The notes below the pieces were generated by a model. It was not told the origin of the DNA. It saw nothing but the letters and a program-made list of their open reading frames with translations, and searched no databases. The translations under genes were made by a program, and so were the position numbers. From the NCBI RefSeq assembly GCF_001598055.1, contig NZ_CP014845.1, positions 1,178,001 to 1,242,000 on the forward strand: a DNA stretch of 64,000 nt, read 5' to 3'. Below, one piece after another: positions 8,814 to 17,115 of this stretch (its first letter is position 1; the number at the start of each line of letters is the position of its first letter). The stretch comes from Cupriavidus nantongensis. GTDB taxonomy: Bacteria > Pseudomonadota > Gammaproteobacteria > Burkholderiales > Burkholderiaceae.

Positions 8814-8903
8814 ATCGATATTCGTAAGTTGAACAGATGGATGCCGGCAGGTGTTTTGCATTGCTGCTGAGCGTTGCGCAATCGCCTGATCGACGCCCAC
8901 TGA

Positions 8904-8930
8904 ATCATAGCGGAAAGTGCCGTACGTCAA
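8904..8930 (-). promoter_or_regulatory. Sigma-70 promoter of the HU-like gene
   Basis: On the minus strand TTGACG (8925-8930) and TATGAT (8904-8909) are both near consensus, with a 15-base spacer, about 90 bases before the start codon. Confidence 0.6.
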
Positions 8931-8953
8931 GGGGTTTTCATGCATGCGACACG

Positions 8954-8981
8954 CAAAACCCGGTGAAAACCCCGGGTTTTG
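8954..8981 (-). terminator. Hairpin downstream of the Mpo1-like gene
   Basis: Perfect 10-bp arms CAAAACCCGG and CCGGGTTTTG around an eight-base loop. It sits after the leftward Mpo1-like gene. There is no long T-run outside the stem, so termination strength is uncertain. Confidence 0.5.
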
Positions 8982-9064
8982 TCGCGGCTTTGCCTCAGTC
9001 GAGCGCGAAAACGGCCTACGTCCCCCCGCTTTGGCGATCCGGGGACCGGCGCGGCAGCCCCTGC

Positions 9065-9562
9065 TCAGTGCGCGCGGGCGGCCATGGCGTCGCGCGTTTC
9101 GCGTGCGAGGCCCAGCGCAAACGCCGTTTCGGCGACCAGGAACAGCGGGCCGATCAGCAGCCCCACCAGGTCGTCGACGAAGGCGGGCTTGCGCCCTTCG
9201 TAATAGTGGCCGATGAACTGGATCACCCATCCCACCACGAACAGCCCGACGCCGAGCGCGAGCCACCAGCTGGTCGGCATCGCCGCGATCTGCGCGCCGG
9301 CGTAGAGGAACACCGCGAGAACCAGCGCCATCGCCACGCCGAAGCCCAGCGACAGCCGCAGGTAGAACAGGCACGCCAGGATATGCAGCAGCATGGCGGG
9401 GGTCAGCACGGCGCTGCCATCGCCGAGAGCCAGCGCCGGCCGCGCCAGCAGCGTGGTCACGGCCAGCACGATCATCGGGATGCCGATGAAATGCGTGAAG
9501 ACGTTGCGCGGATCGCGATGGTAGGCGGCGTAGTTGGCGAGATGTTCGATCAGGGTTTTCAC
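9065..9562 (-). CDS. Mpo1-like (DUF962) integral membrane protein
   Basis: 165 aa starting with GTG; AAGGAGA seven bases upstream supports this start. The opening HLANYAAYHRDPRNVFTHFIGIP is the hallmark of the DUF962/Mpo1 family, with conserved His residues that in yeast Mpo1 bind iron for alpha-oxidation of 2-hydroxy fatty acids. Four hydrophobic segments follow, and the second His group HYYEGRKPA comes before the last helix. In bacteria the substrate is unknown. Single gene, divergent from a Crp/Fnr regulator. Confidence 0.88.
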   Translation of the reverse strand: MKTLIEHLANYAAYHRDPRNVFTHFIGIPMIVLAVTTLLARPALALGDGSAVLTPAMLLHILACLFYLRLSLGFGVAMALVLAVFLYAGAQIAAMPTSWWLALGVGLFVVGWVIQFIGHYYEGRKPAFVDDLVGLLIGPLFLVAETAFALGLARETRDAMAARAH

Positions 9563-9778
9563 GGGGCGTCTCCTTGGCTGCGTTATGGCGTGCGGGTGTG
9601 CGGGTGCGCGCGCGGCTGGCGCGAGGTGGATTTATAGTAGTGGTCGCGCACCGGCGGGTCTGTCGGGTTTTTGACATTCCGCCAGGTGCCCGGACATGCA
9701 GGCGGGCATGCGGCTGGCACGCCGCCATACCCCGCTCTGCCCGCCCCACACGACCGCAGGACGCAACCCCCAGACACG

Positions 9779-10480
9779 ATGTCCAGTCCGATGTTGCCAT
9801 GCAGCGACCCGCTCGCCGCGGTGCGTGCAGGTGCGTGGTTCAGCCAGTTGCCGCCGGCGCTGCGGCAGGCGCTGCTGGACGACGGCAGCCTGCGCCGTCT
9901 GCTCGCCGGCGAGACCCTGTTTGCGCGCGGCGACCGCTTCGATGGCCTGTATTGTGTTGCCAGCGGCACCATGCAGATCCATGCGAGCGGCGAATCGGGC
10001 AAGGCCGCGATGCTGGGCCTGCTCGAACCCGGCACCTGGTTCGGCGAGATCTGCCTGTTCGACGGCCTGCCGCGCACGCATGACGCACGCGCGGCCAGCG
10101 CCGCCACGCTGTGGCACGTGCCGCGCACCGCCCTGGCGCAGCGCCTCGCGCAGCAGCCGGCATGGTGGCAGGCGTTCGGGCAACTGCTGGCGGCCAAGAC
10201 GCGCGAGGCCTTCCACTATGTCGAGGAAGCGCAGTTGTTGCCGCCGGTGGCCCGCGTTGCGCGCCGGCTGGCGGCGATCGCGCATGGCTACGGCAACCTG
10301 CCCGCTGGCATTGCCACGCGGCGCGTGCGCATTGCGCAAGAGCAGCTGGCGCAGATGCTGGGCCTGTCGCGCCAGACCGTGAACCACGCGCTGCGCGAGC
10401 TGGAGGCGCACGGCCTGCTGCGTCTTCAATATGGCGGCATCGAACTGCTCGACCTGCCCGCGCTGGAAACGCTCAACTGA
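9779..10480 (+). CDS. Crp/Fnr-family transcriptional regulator
   Basis: 233 aa from ATG 9779. An N-terminal cyclic-nucleotide-binding-like barrel (about 20-130; GETLFARGDRFDGLYCVASG, and PGTWFGEICLFDGLPRTHDARA in the phosphate-binding-cassette position) is joined by a dimer helix to a C-terminal helix-turn-helix (RIAQEQLAQMLGLSRQTVNHALRELE). There is no cysteine cluster for an Fe-S centre, so it is not an oxygen-sensing FNR. The NAT gene follows after 27 bases and is probably co-transcribed. Confidence 0.88.
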   Translation: MSSPMLPCSDPLAAVRAGAWFSQLPPALRQALLDDGSLRRLLAGETLFARGDRFDGLYCVASGTMQIHASGESGKAAMLGLLEPGTWFGEICLFDGLPRTHDARAASAATLWHVPRTALAQRLAQQPAWWQAFGQLLAAKTREAFHYVEEAQLLPPVARVARRLAAIAHGYGNLPAGIATRRVRIAQEQLAQMLGLSRQTVNHALRELEAHGLLRLQYGGIELLDLPALETLN

Positions 10481-10507
10481 CTGCACCGTACCGGAGCCCC
10501 CGACACC

Positions 10508-11374
10508 ATGACAACTCTCGACGCCACCCAACTCGACGCCTGGCTGGCACGCCTCGGCATCGACGCGCCGCCCTCGCCCACGTTGCAGGCGCTGGACGCG
10601 GTGCTGGCCGCGCACCTGGCCAGCATCCCGTTCGAGAACCTCGACCCGCTGCTGCGCCGCCCGGTGCGCATCGACCTCGACGCCGTGTTCGACAAGCTGG
10701 TCACGCGCCGGCGCGGCGGCTACTGCTTTGAACTCAATACGCTGCTCAGCGCCGGGCTGGGCGCGCTGGGCTACGCGGTCACGCCGCTGGCCGCGCGCGT
10801 GCGCTGGGGCGTGCCGGACGAGGTGCCGACCATGACCTCGCACATGCTGCTGCGCGTGGAAGTGGCGCACCGCAGCTATCTGGTCGATGTCGGCTTCGGC
10901 GGCCCCACGCCGTTCCGGGCGATGCCGCTGTCCGAGCCGGCCGACGATGGCTTTCCCTACCGGCTGGCGCCCTCGCCAGCGCAAGCCGGCACCAGCGCAT
11001 TCCACAGCTACGACCTGCAAGCGCGTGGCGATGCCGGCTGGATCCCGGTCTACCGCTTCGACCTGACGCCGCAGCCGCCGATCGATTTCGTCGCGCGCAA
11101 CTGGTATGTCTCGACGCACCCGGACAGCGTGTTCCTGCAGCGCCTGATGGCCGCGCGCACCGACGGCGGCACGCGCGTGACGCTGGCCAACGGCGAACTG
11201 GCCGAGCGCGCTCCGGACGGCAGCGTACACCGCACACACCTGCCGCATGCCGAGGCCGTGGTCCAGGCGCTGTCGGAGCGCTTCGGCATCGTGCTGGACG
11301 ACGAGCTGCGCCAGGGCCTGATGGCTGCGCTGCCTGACTTGCTGGCGCCTGCGACGGCGTCGGCCGGCAGTTGA
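10508..11374 (+). CDS. nat: Arylamine N-acetyltransferase
   Basis: 288 aa. It carries the NAT catalytic triad in family context: Cys in RRGGYCFELN (about 70), His in TSHMLLRVEV and Asp in YLVDVGFGG. These enzymes move acetyl from acetyl-CoA through the cysteine onto arylamines or hydrazines in the cytoplasm. It lies 27 bases downstream of the Crp/Fnr gene. Length is normal for the family. Confidence 0.93.
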   Translation: MTTLDATQLDAWLARLGIDAPPSPTLQALDAVLAAHLASIPFENLDPLLRRPVRIDLDAVFDKLVTRRRGGYCFELNTLLSAGLGALGYAVTPLAARVRWGVPDEVPTMTSHMLLRVEVAHRSYLVDVGFGGPTPFRAMPLSEPADDGFPYRLAPSPAQAGTSAFHSYDLQARGDAGWIPVYRFDLTPQPPIDFVARNWYVSTHPDSVFLQRLMAARTDGGTRVTLANGELAERAPDGSVHRTHLPHAEAVVQALSERFGIVLDDELRQGLMAALPDLLAPATASAGS

Positions 11375-11622
11375 ATTGCAGCTGACTGGCAGCCGCTCCG
11401 CACTGCAGCAACGGCTTCATGCACCGCGCGCATTGCCGGCAGAAAGAATGCTGATAAGGCCTGTAACCGCCACCCGGCGCTGTGGACGCGGGCATGGCCG
11501 CGCCACATAATGTCCCGGCGATGCCGCCTGCGGGCGCGTCCGCAGCACAACAGCGCGGCACCCCGCCGCCAGCACAAGCCGGCCAGCATCGCTGGCGCCG
11601 GCGCAGCCATACAGGAGACTCC

Positions 11623-12387
11623 ATGTCATTGTTCGATCTGACGGGCAAGGTTGCCATCGTCACGGGCTCTTCGCGCGGCATCGGCCGCGCCATCGCCGAG
11701 CAGATGGCCGTACAGGGCGCCAAGGTCGTGATTTCCTCGCGCAAGGCCGAGGCCTGCCAGGAAGTGGTGGATGCGATCAACGCCCGCCATGGCGCCGGGA
11801 CCGCGATCGCGGTCCCGGCCAACATCTCTTCGAAGGAAGACCTGCAGCGCCTGGTCGACGAGACCAACAGCGCCTTCGGCAAGATCGACGTGCTGGTCTG
11901 CAATGCCGCGTCCAATCCGTACTACGGGCCGATGAGCGGGGTCTCGGACGACCAGTTCCGCAAGGTGCTGGACAACAACGTCATCTCCAACCACTGGCTG
12001 ATCCAGATGGTGGCGCCGCAGATGATCGACCGCAAGGATGGCTCGATCATCATCGTGTCGTCTATCGGCGGCCTGCGCGGCTCGCCCACCATCGGCGTCT
12101 ACAACATTTCCAAGGCCGCCGACTTCCAGCTGGCGCGCAATCTCGCGGTCGAGTTCGGGCCGCACAATGTGCGCGTGAACTGCATCGCGCCCGGGCTGAT
12201 CAAGACCGACTTCGCGCGCGCGCTGTGGGAAGATCCCGAGCGCTACAAGCAGTCCACCCAGGGCGCGCCGCTGCGCCGCATCGGCGAGCCCATCGAGATC
12301 GCCGGCGCGGCCGTGTTCCTGGCCTCCGCGGCCAGCACCTTCATGACCGGCCAGGCCATGGTGGTGGACGGCGGCGTGACCATCTGA
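11623..12387 (+). CDS. Short-chain dehydrogenase/reductase (SDR)
   Basis: 254 aa; ATG preceded by AGGAGA at six bases. Classical SDR motifs: TGSSRGIG for nucleotide binding (about 13-20), NAAS at about 92, catalytic Ser in IIIVSSIGG, YNISK (Tyr/Lys pair) and the C-terminal MTGQAMVVDGG. It probably reduces or oxidises a hydroxy/keto group with NAD(P). The acyl-CoA synthetase follows beyond a terminator, so the two share a neighbourhood but perhaps not a transcript. Confidence 0.93.
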   Translation: MSLFDLTGKVAIVTGSSRGIGRAIAEQMAVQGAKVVISSRKAEACQEVVDAINARHGAGTAIAVPANISSKEDLQRLVDETNSAFGKIDVLVCNAASNPYYGPMSGVSDDQFRKVLDNNVISNHWLIQMVAPQMIDRKDGSIIIVSSIGGLRGSPTIGVYNISKAADFQLARNLAVEFGPHNVRVNCIAPGLIKTDFARALWEDPERYKQSTQGAPLRRIGEPIEIAGAAVFLASAASTFMTGQAMVVDGGVTI

Positions 12388-12407
12388 ACCTTAGCCGCAA
12401 GCGTTTC

Positions 12408-12440
12408 AAAGCGGCCGGCGCTGACTGCGCCGGCCGCTTT
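12408..12440 (+). terminator. Rho-independent terminator after the SDR gene
   Basis: Perfect arms AAAGCGGCCGGCGC (12408-12421) and GCGCCGGCCGCTTT (12427-12440) with loop TGACT, 21 bases after the stop. Confidence 0.8.
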
Positions 12441-12484
12441 CCTGCATTTCCCTCAACCTGCAGTGCAGTTCCGGGAGGCAGTCC

Positions 12485-14233
12485 ATGTCGAGCAATCCGC
12501 AGTCGGCCGGCACCTGGCCGGTCATGTCGCTGGCCGAGGCCCACGCCCGCCTGACCGCGCCGGGCGCGCCGTTCGAAACCGAGACGCGCGTGATCCGCGG
12601 CATCCCCACCACGGTCTGGAAGAACGCGCCGCCCACGCTGCGCGAGCTGCTGCTGGCCACGCGCGCGTTTGCCGATCGCACCTTCGTGGTGTACGAGAAC
12701 GAGCGCGTCTCCTACGATGCGTTCCTGCGTGCCGCCATCGCCATGGCCCACACGCTGGTGCGCGACGGCGTGCGCAAGGGCGACCGCGTGGCGCTGGCGA
12801 TGCGCAACCTGCCTGAATGGCCGGTGGCGTTCTACGGCGCGCTGCTGACGGGCGCCATCGTGACCCCGCTCAACGCGTGGTGGACCGGCCAGGAGCTGGA
12901 ATATGGCCTGGCCGATTCCGGCAGCCGCATCGCCATCGTCGATGCCGAGCGGCTCGACCGCATCCTCGAACACCTGCCGGGTTGCCCGGCGCTGGAACGC
13001 ATCTACGTCTCGCGCGCGGGCGCCGCACCGGCCGACCCGCGCGTAACGGCGCTGGAAAGCGTGATCGGCCCGTCGTCGACTTGGGCGACGCTGCCGGAGC
13101 AGGCGCCGCCTGCGGTCGACATCGACCCCGACGACGACGCCACCATCTTCTACACCTCCGGCACCACCGGCAAGCCGAAGGGCGCGGTCGGCACGCACCG
13201 CAACTCCACCTCGGTCGCGGTGGCCGGCGGCTTCAGTCCGCTGCGCAACCTGCTGCGCCGTGGCGAGCCGATCCCGGCGCCGGATCCGGCCGCGCCGCAG
13301 AAATCGATGCTGCTCGCGGTGCCGTTCTTCCACGTCACCGGCTGCATGGCGGTGCTCAACGGCGCCATCGCCACCGGCGGCAAGATCGTGCTGCTGCATC
13401 GCTGGGACGCGCTGCGCGGCATGGAACTGATCGAACGCGAGGGCTGCACCGCGGCCGGCGGCGTCCCCACCATCGCCTGGCAGATCCTGGAGCATCCCGA
13501 GCGCGGCCGCTTCGACCTGTCGTCGCTCGAGAACATCAACTACGGCGGCGCGCCGGCCTCGCCCGAGCTGGTCCGGCGCATCCGCGAAGTCTTCCCGCTG
13601 GCCGCGCCGGGCATCGGCTGGGGCATGACCGAAACCTCGTCGACTTTTACCAGCCACAGCGCCGAAGAATACGTGATGCGCCCCGACAGCAGCGGCCCGG
13701 CGCTGCCGATCGGCGAGATGAAGGTGGTCGACGGCCGCGGCCAGGCGCTGCCGCCAGGGGAAACCGGCGAGCTGATGGCACGCGGCGCCAATGTCGTGCG
13801 CGGCTACTGGAACAAGCCCGAGGCCACCGCCCAGACCTTTGTCGACGGCTGGCTGCGCACCGGCGACATTGCCCGGCTGGATGAGGAAGGCTACGTCTAT
13901 ATCGTCGACCGGATGAAGGACATGCTGATCCGCGGTGGCGAGAACATCTACTGCATCGAAGTGGAAAGCGCGCTGTACGAGCATCCCGCGGTCATGGATG
14001 CGTCGGTGGTCGGGCTGCCGCACCGGACCCTGGGTGAGGAGCCGGCCGCCGTGGTCAGCCTGAAGCCGGGCATGCAGGCGAGCGAAGCCGAGCTGCAGGA
14101 TTTCGTGCGCGAGCGGCTGGCAGCATTCAAGGTGCCGGTGCGTATCCTGATTTACCACGAGATGCTGCCACGCAATGCCAATGGCAAGATCATGAAGTCG
14201 AACCTGCGCAAGCTGTTCGACGCCGCCGCGTAA
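12485..14233 (+). CDS. Fatty-acid/carboxylic acid-CoA ligase (AMP-forming)
   Basis: 582 aa; ATG preceded by GGGAGG. The adenylate-forming signature FYTSGTTGKPKGA lies at about 221-233, the GWGMTETSSTF motif at about 380, the ATPase motif GWLRTGDIARLDEEGYVYIVDR at about 456-477, and the C-terminal Lys in NANGKIMKSNLRK. These enzymes activate a carboxylate as acyl-AMP and load it on CoA. The chain length or aromatic nature of the substrate cannot be read from the motifs. Confidence 0.93.
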   Translation: MSSNPQSAGTWPVMSLAEAHARLTAPGAPFETETRVIRGIPTTVWKNAPPTLRELLLATRAFADRTFVVYENERVSYDAFLRAAIAMAHTLVRDGVRKGDRVALAMRNLPEWPVAFYGALLTGAIVTPLNAWWTGQELEYGLADSGSRIAIVDAERLDRILEHLPGCPALERIYVSRAGAAPADPRVTALESVIGPSSTWATLPEQAPPAVDIDPDDDATIFYTSGTTGKPKGAVGTHRNSTSVAVAGGFSPLRNLLRRGEPIPAPDPAAPQKSMLLAVPFFHVTGCMAVLNGAIATGGKIVLLHRWDALRGMELIEREGCTAAGGVPTIAWQILEHPERGRFDLSSLENINYGGAPASPELVRRIREVFPLAAPGIGWGMTETSSTFTSHSAEEYVMRPDSSGPALPIGEMKVVDGRGQALPPGETGELMARGANVVRGYWNKPEATAQTFVDGWLRTGDIARLDEEGYVYIVDRMKDMLIRGGENIYCIEVESALYEHPAVMDASVVGLPHRTLGEEPAAVVSLKPGMQASEAELQDFVRERLAAFKVPVRILIYHEMLPRNANGKIMKSNLRKLFDAAA

Positions 14234-14281
14234 GCTAAGCGGAGCCACCGCATCGATCCGACCCATCAACAGGACGAAAAA

Positions 14282-15124
14282 TTGACGGACCAAGCCAAGC
14301 CGGATTCCTCCCTCTCCCAACCCTTGCGGGCCCTGGGCGCGGCAGCGCTCGCCGCGCTGCTGGCCGGCTGCGCCGCCGGCGGCACCAACCTGGCCGCGGT
14401 GCCGGAGCTGCGACCCGGCGTGCCGGCCGGCTACCTCGCCGCCGATGCGCGCCCCGACAGCCTGAAGCTGCTGCCCCCGCCACCGGCGACGGGTTCGGCA
14501 GCGCTGGCGCTGGACGAGGACGCCGCGCGCCAGGCCGGTCCGCTGCGCGGGTCGCCGCGCTGGCAACTGGCGTCCGACGATGCCGTGCTGACCTTCCCGC
14601 AGGCTGCCAGCACCTTCTCCTGCGCGCTGGGGGTACCCGTCAGCGAGAAGGACACGCCCTACCTGACCATGCTGCTGCGCCGCAGCCTGGTCGATGCCGG
14701 CCTGTCCACGTACAAGGCCAAGGATCACTACAAGCGCACCCGCCCGTTCGTGGCCACCAAGACGCCGATGTGCACGCAGGCCGAGGCCGCCAAGCTGGAG
14801 AAGGATGGCTCCTACCCGTCCGGTCACAGCGCCATCGGCTGGGCCTGGGCGCTGATCCTGACCGAGATCGAGCCGGCGCGCGCCAATGAGCTGCTGGCGC
14901 GCGGCCAGGCCTTCGGGCAAAGCCGCGTGGTGTGCAACGTGCACTGGCAGAGCGATGTCAACGCGGGCCGCACCATGGCAGCCGCCACGGTGGCGCGGCT
15001 GCATGCCGATCCCACCTTCCGCGCCGACCTGGAGCGGGCCCGCAATGAAGTCGCTGCCGCGCGCGCCGCGGGCGCGCGGCCCTCGCGCGATTGCCAGGCG
15101 GAAACCGCTGCGCTGGCCCGCTGA
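14282..15124 (+). CDS. PAP2-family acid phosphatase lipoprotein
   Basis: 280 aa from a TTG preceded by AGGA at seven bases. The lipoprotein signal ends in LLAGC (Cys about 30). The three class A acid phosphatase motifs are present: the K/RP motif in HYKRTRPFV, SYPSGHSAIG, and SRVVCNVHWQSDVNAGR, with the His of the last acting as nucleophile. It is expected to hydrolyse phosphomonoesters at the periplasmic face of a membrane. It follows the CoA ligase by 48 bases and converges on creA. Confidence 0.88.
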   Translation: MTDQAKPDSSLSQPLRALGAAALAALLAGCAAGGTNLAAVPELRPGVPAGYLAADARPDSLKLLPPPPATGSAALALDEDAARQAGPLRGSPRWQLASDDAVLTFPQAASTFSCALGVPVSEKDTPYLTMLLRRSLVDAGLSTYKAKDHYKRTRPFVATKTPMCTQAEAAKLEKDGSYPSGHSAIGWAWALILTEIEPARANELLARGQAFGQSRVVCNVHWQSDVNAGRTMAAATVARLHADPTFRADLERARNEVAAARAAGARPSRDCQAETAALAR

Positions 15125-15148
15125 TGACCTGCGCCCCGGCCGGCGCGC

Positions 15149-15631
15149 TTATTTCACCGGAATCACCGTGCCGGCCGGCACCGGCACGGCGGTCACGCTG
15201 TTCTGCGGGCTGCCGCTGACGATGCGGTCCGAATACGTCAGGTAGACCAGCGTATTGCGCTTGCGGTCGACCGCGCGCACCACGTGCAGCGCCTTGAACA
15301 GGATCGACATGCGCTCGGAGAAGACATTGTCCTGCTGCTTGATCGGCCCTTTGAAGCCGATCGGGCCCACCTGCCGGCACGCGATCGAGGCCTCGGGCGG
15401 GTCTTCGGCCATGCCGAGCTGGCCCTTGATGCCGCCGGTGCGGGCGCGCGACACGTAGCAGGTAACGCCGTCCACCTGCGGATCGTCATAGGCTTCGATC
15501 ACGACCTTGTCGGAGCCGGTCATGCGGAAATTGGTGCTGACGCTGCCGATCTCCTCGGCAATGGCCCCCGCGGCGGCGCTGGCGCAGACGCCTGCAAGCA
15601 GGAGGCGAACGAGTTTGTGTTGAGACTTCAT
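15149..15631 (-). CDS. creA: CreA family protein
   Basis: 160 aa with an N-terminal signal peptide ending around [10 protein letters not shown]. The body matches Cre[39 protein letters not shown], then [15 protein letters not shown] and VFKALHV-like regions. Two cysteines (CYV and ACR) could form a disulfide. A periplasmic protein of unknown biochemical function. It lies just after the thioesterase gene on the same strand (21 bases). Confidence 0.9.
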   Translation of the reverse strand: MKSQHKLVRLLLAGVCASAAAGAIAEEIGSVSTNFRMTGSDKVVIEAYDDPQVDGVTCYVSRARTGGIKGQLGMAEDPPEASIACRQVGPIGFKGPIKQQDNVFSERMSILFKALHVVRAVDRKRNTLVYLTYSDRIVSGSPQNSVTAVPVPAGTVIPVK

Positions 15632-15652
15632 GGCTGTATCACGCATCGGTAC

Positions 15653-16138
15653 TCAGTTCACCGACGACTTGATGTCGCCGTGGCGCTTTTCCATTTCCTG
15701 GCGCAGCGCGCGGCGCTGCTGCGCGGCGGCAAAGCGCTGGCGCTCGACCTCGTCGCGCGGCTCCAGCGGCGGCACCTCGGCGGGGCTGCCGTTGTCGTCC
15801 ACCGCCACCATGGTGAAATAGCAGCTGTTGGTATGGCGCACCAGCTTGCTGCGGATGTTCTCGGTCACCACCTTGATGCCGATCTCCATCGAGCTGCGGC
15901 CGGTGTAGTTGACCGATGCCAGGAAGGTCACCAGCTCGCCCACATGGATTGGCTGGCGGAACACCACCTGGTCCACCGACAGCGTGACCACGTAGCGGCC
16001 GGCGTAGCGGCTGGCGCAGGCATACGCCACCATGTCCAGGTACTTGAGGATGGTGCCGCCGTGGACGTTGCCGGAAAAGTTGGCCATGTCGGGCGTCATC
16101 AGCACGGTCATGGAAAGCTGGTGGGACAGGTCATTCAT
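15653..16138 (-). CDS. Hotdog-fold acyl-CoA thioesterase (YciA type)
   Basis: 161 aa from ATG 16136-16138. Core hotdog motif: NFSGNVHGGTILKYLDMVAYACASRYAG, where the Asp after GGxxxKxxD is catalytic in YciA-like enzymes, followed by the strand region VVTLSVDQVVFRQPIHVGELV. It is expected to hydrolyse short or medium acyl-CoAs in the cytosol. The C-terminal 40 residues are charged and helical. It precedes creA in the same direction, and hupB's terminator separates it from the HU gene. Confidence 0.9.
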   Translation of the reverse strand: MNDLSHQLSMTVLMTPDMANFSGNVHGGTILKYLDMVAYACASRYAGRYVVTLSVDQVVFRQPIHVGELVTFLASVNYTGRSSMEIGIKVVTENIRSKLVRHTNSCYFTMVAVDDNGSPAEVPPLEPRDEVERQRFAAAQQRRALRQEMEKRHGDIKSSVN

Positions 16139-16257
16139 GATGCGGGATACGAAGATTGCGGGGGCGGGATTGCCGGCTGCGGGCGCCGGCAGTTTAACCC
16201 GGATCGCCGCGCCGTTGATGGCGGGGATGGCGCGGCGTCGGCGACCGGTCTGCCGGC

Positions 16258-16284
16258 GCATCCGGCGCATCCGGCGCATCGGGC
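16258..16284. repeat. Short tandem repeat (GCATCCG-type, about 9 bp)
   Basis: The unit CATCCGGCG occurs three times with small changes just before the hupB terminator. Simple sequence; no function apparent. Confidence 0.6.
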
Positions 16285-16314
16285 GCAAAAAAAGCGGCCT
16301 GCCAGGCCGCTTCT
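16285..16314 (-). terminator. Rho-independent terminator of the HU gene
   Basis: Stem AAGCGGCCT / AGGCCGCTT with a three-base loop, followed on the minus strand by seven Ts, 24 bases after the HU stop codon. Confidence 0.85.
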
Positions 16315-16335
16315 TTCGCTATGGACGCAAACTGC

Positions 16336-16617
16336 TTACTTTTTCTTGTTCACGGCGTCCTTGAAACCCTGGCCTGCCGAGAACTTGACCGTCTTGGCGG
16401 CCGGAATCTTGATGGTTTCGCCGGTGCGCGGATTGCGGCCGGTACGGGCAGCGCGCTTGCCGGCGCTGAAGCTGCCAAAACCCACCAGCGTTACAGAATC
16501 GCCCTTTGCCACTGCCTTCTTGATACTGTCCAGCGCTGCGTTGAGCGCACGCTCGGCGGCGGCATTGCTCAATTCTGCTTCCGCGGCGATGGCCTATACC
16601 AGTTCACCTTTATTCAT
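16336..16617 (-). pseudogene. hupB: HU DNA-binding protein gene with in-frame amber codon at codon 8
   Basis: The frame from ATG (16615-16617) reads MNKGELV, then TAG at 16594-16596, then [20 protein letters not shown] and a complete HU body with VGFGSF, RNPRTG and [12 protein letters not shown]. Without the stop it would be a standard 93-residue HU protein; nothing else is damaged. CAG to TAG would explain it by a single transition (inference). A start after the stop at a TTG would give a 78-residue product lacking helix 1, which is unlikely to dimerise. It may be a true null, a suppressed amber or a sequence error. Confidence 0.85.
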
Positions 16618-17115
16618 GGCTGATTTCCCTTGTTGGTCGTCGTCACCGATGGGCGTGCCTGGCGGCAGGCCATCGATCGGCGCAGTCTAATCTGCCCTTC
16701 GCGCGTTGAGCAATCCCCAGTGGCACCAATGCGACAAAAAAACCCGCAAATCCTTGCTTGAGGCCGGTTAGCGGGCAATTTCCACTGCTGTTCGCGCTTG
16801 CCAGGCGCCGCATTTTGCCGGGCCGGGAGCAGTCGCCCGAAATCGGGCCCTCAAAACTAAACAGCATAGGACAGATTCCCCCAAATGGGGCGACGCACCA
16901 CAACGGATCACCGGACGCACCTTGTCGGTTCCATTCGGGCGCAGAGGTGCCCGGCTGCCGGCAGCGTTCCGACGGCACGGAGTTCCCGGGGAATCGGCCG
17001 CATGCGGCAGGCCGGTGCGGTTTTTTACCCGGCACGGTGCAAGCGGCACCAGGATGCAGCGGTCAGTGGAACGCTTTTTGCGTACTGGTGCGCCCATTTT
17101 GAGCATGAGGTCACT
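16618..17115. other. Divergent intergenic region between hupB and amt
   Basis: 498 bases. Next to hupB, on the minus strand, TTGCTC (16708-16713) and TAGACT (16684-16689) with an 18-base spacer are a weak candidate promoter. The rest is GC-rich without a supportable gene; the amt frame stays open upstream, but no ribosome binding site supports an earlier start. No convincing sigma-54 promoter was found before amt. Confidence 0.4.

Noticed and set aside
12341..15004. An open frame of 887 codons on the minus strand opposite the CoA ligase and phosphatase genes
   Set aside because: It is antisense to two genes with clear motifs, has His/Arg/Gln-rich low-information composition, and is the usual shadow frame of GC-rich codon use.
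16885..17115. Upstream extension of the amt frame
   Set aside because: No ribosome binding site and no Amt similarity before residue 1 of the called start; the ATG at 17116 has TGAGGT upstream.
17030..17115. Possible sigma-54 promoter before amt
   Set aside because: GGCAC-like sequences are present, but none has TTGC at the required spacing.
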